Source: Alphaproteobacteria bacterium UBA2954 (GTDB lineage Bacteria > Pseudomonadota > Alphaproteobacteria > Puniceispirillales > Puniceispirillaceae). From it: DNA of 5,412 nucleotides. Under the pieces are notes generated by a model. It did not search any database. It was not told the DNA's origin and saw nothing but the letters and a program-made list of their open reading frames with translations. Where the stretch lies: contig DEBO01000070.1 of assembly GCA_002348585.1 (NCBI GenBank), positions 1 through 5,412 on the forward strand, in the 5' to 3' direction. Numbering within the stretch: position 1 is the stretch's first letter; each line of letters starts with the position of its first letter. Of this stretch, positions 5,032-5,412 are shown piece after piece. Made by a program: the position numbers and the translations under genes.

Positions 5032-5412
5032 CTATCCAAGCTTAATATGCTGATAGAAACGCTCGCGAAGTTCGGTATTATCCTTGAACTGCCCAGTAAA
5101 CCTGGTGGTAACCATCGATACGCCGGGCTTCTTCACACCTCTTGTTGTCATGCATTGATGTTGCGCGTCAACAAGAATGGCAACACCTTTTGGCTTCAAT
5201 GCATTCTGAATCGCATTCGCGACTTGTGCTGTCATTGTTTCTTGTGTTTGCAAGCGTCTACCAAAGCTGTCAAGAACACGGGCCAGCTTGGATATGCCAA
5301 CAACACGGCGATCAGGTAGGTAGGCGATATGGGCCTGCCCCAAAATGGGGACCATATGGTGCTCACAATGGGACTGTAGATCAATACCGCGCAACATCAC
5401 CATATCATCATA
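5032..5412 (-). CDS. folE: GTP cyclohydrolase I, 3' part (start lies beyond the window)
   Basis: Cytoplasmic zinc enzyme that converts GTP to 7,8-dihydroneopterin triphosphate and formate, the first step of tetrahydrofolate synthesis; the family forms toroidal decamers. The frame is open to the window edge, beginning YDDMVMLRG, so about 95 N-terminal residues are outside; the ATG at 5403 is internal. In the 126 visible residues the zinc ligands are C16, H19 (SHCEHHMVP) and C87 (AQHQCMTTRG). Their spacing equals E. coli C110, H113, C181, and H18 and H85 match active-site H112 and H179. GISKLAR (39-45) and QTQE (55-58) are also intact. This is the zinc type FolE (type IA), not the unrelated FolE2. 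It ends naturally with FTGQFKDNTELRERF and TAG at 5034-5032, 107 bases before trkH. Confidence 0.96.
   Translation of the reverse strand, partial: YDDMVMLRGIDLQSHCEHHMVPILGQAHIAYLPDRRVVGISKLARVLDSFGRRLQTQETMTAQVANAIQNALKPKGVAILVDAQHQCMTTRGVKKPGVSMVTTRFTGQFKDNTELRERFYQHIKLG

Noticed and set aside
5032..5034. TAG as a reassigned sense codon (because the folE frame stays open after it)
   Set aside because: Both folE and trkH stop at TAG exactly at the natural family C-terminus, and no TAG interrupts any conserved domain here, so TAG is an ordinary stop.
1..5412. Mobile element, CRISPR array, tRNA or phage-derived segment
   Set aside because: No transposase or integrase frame, no regularly spaced repeats, no tRNA-like fold and no terminal repeats were seen; the genes are conserved housekeeping genes.

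Overview
The window looks like chromosomal core DNA from an alphaproteobacterium. The best evidence is the gene order argD-argF-hslO on the + strand, an arrangement known from many alphaproteobacteria, together with protein sequences of alphaproteobacterial type. Base composition looks moderate (about half G+C by eye), which would fit a marine lineage such as SAR116, but the window alone cannot settle that. I see no mobile element, CRISPR array, rRNA or tRNA gene.

Layout. Positions 2-2733 (+) hold an apparent operon: the 3' two thirds of argD (acetylornithine aminotransferase), argF (ornithine carbamoyltransferase) and hslO (the redox-regulated chaperone Hsp33). The gaps are about 35 bases each. 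Positions 2734-2861 are non-coding and hold a long inverted repeat that may end the arg-hslO transcript, then a near-consensus promoter overlapped by a 12-base perfect palindrome. Positions 2862-3473 (+) encode a small lipoprotein of unknown function. It runs tail to tail, with only 5 bases between the stops, into trkH (3479-4924, - strand), the membrane subunit of a Trk-type potassium transporter. Positions 4925-5031 separate trkH from the 3' part of folE (GTP cyclohydrolase I, 5032-5412, - strand, start outside the window). This gap has a good sigma70-type promoter for trkH and a stretch that stays open in the folE frame and ends in a TGATG overlap with the trkH start.

How the genes fit together. 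ArgD and ArgF carry out consecutive stages of arginine synthesis: acetylornithine is formed by ArgD, deacylated to ornithine elsewhere, then converted to citrulline by ArgF. Hsp33 is a cytoplasmic stress chaperone that shares the transcript without an obvious metabolic link. TrkH (potassium uptake) and FolE (first step of tetrahydrofolate or pterin synthesis) are functionally unrelated neighbours that could share read-through transcription. No new defence or metabolic system is evident. The points most worth a second look are regulatory: the palindrome over the lipoprotein promoter, the folE-trkH junction, and paired hairpins at the argD-argF junction.
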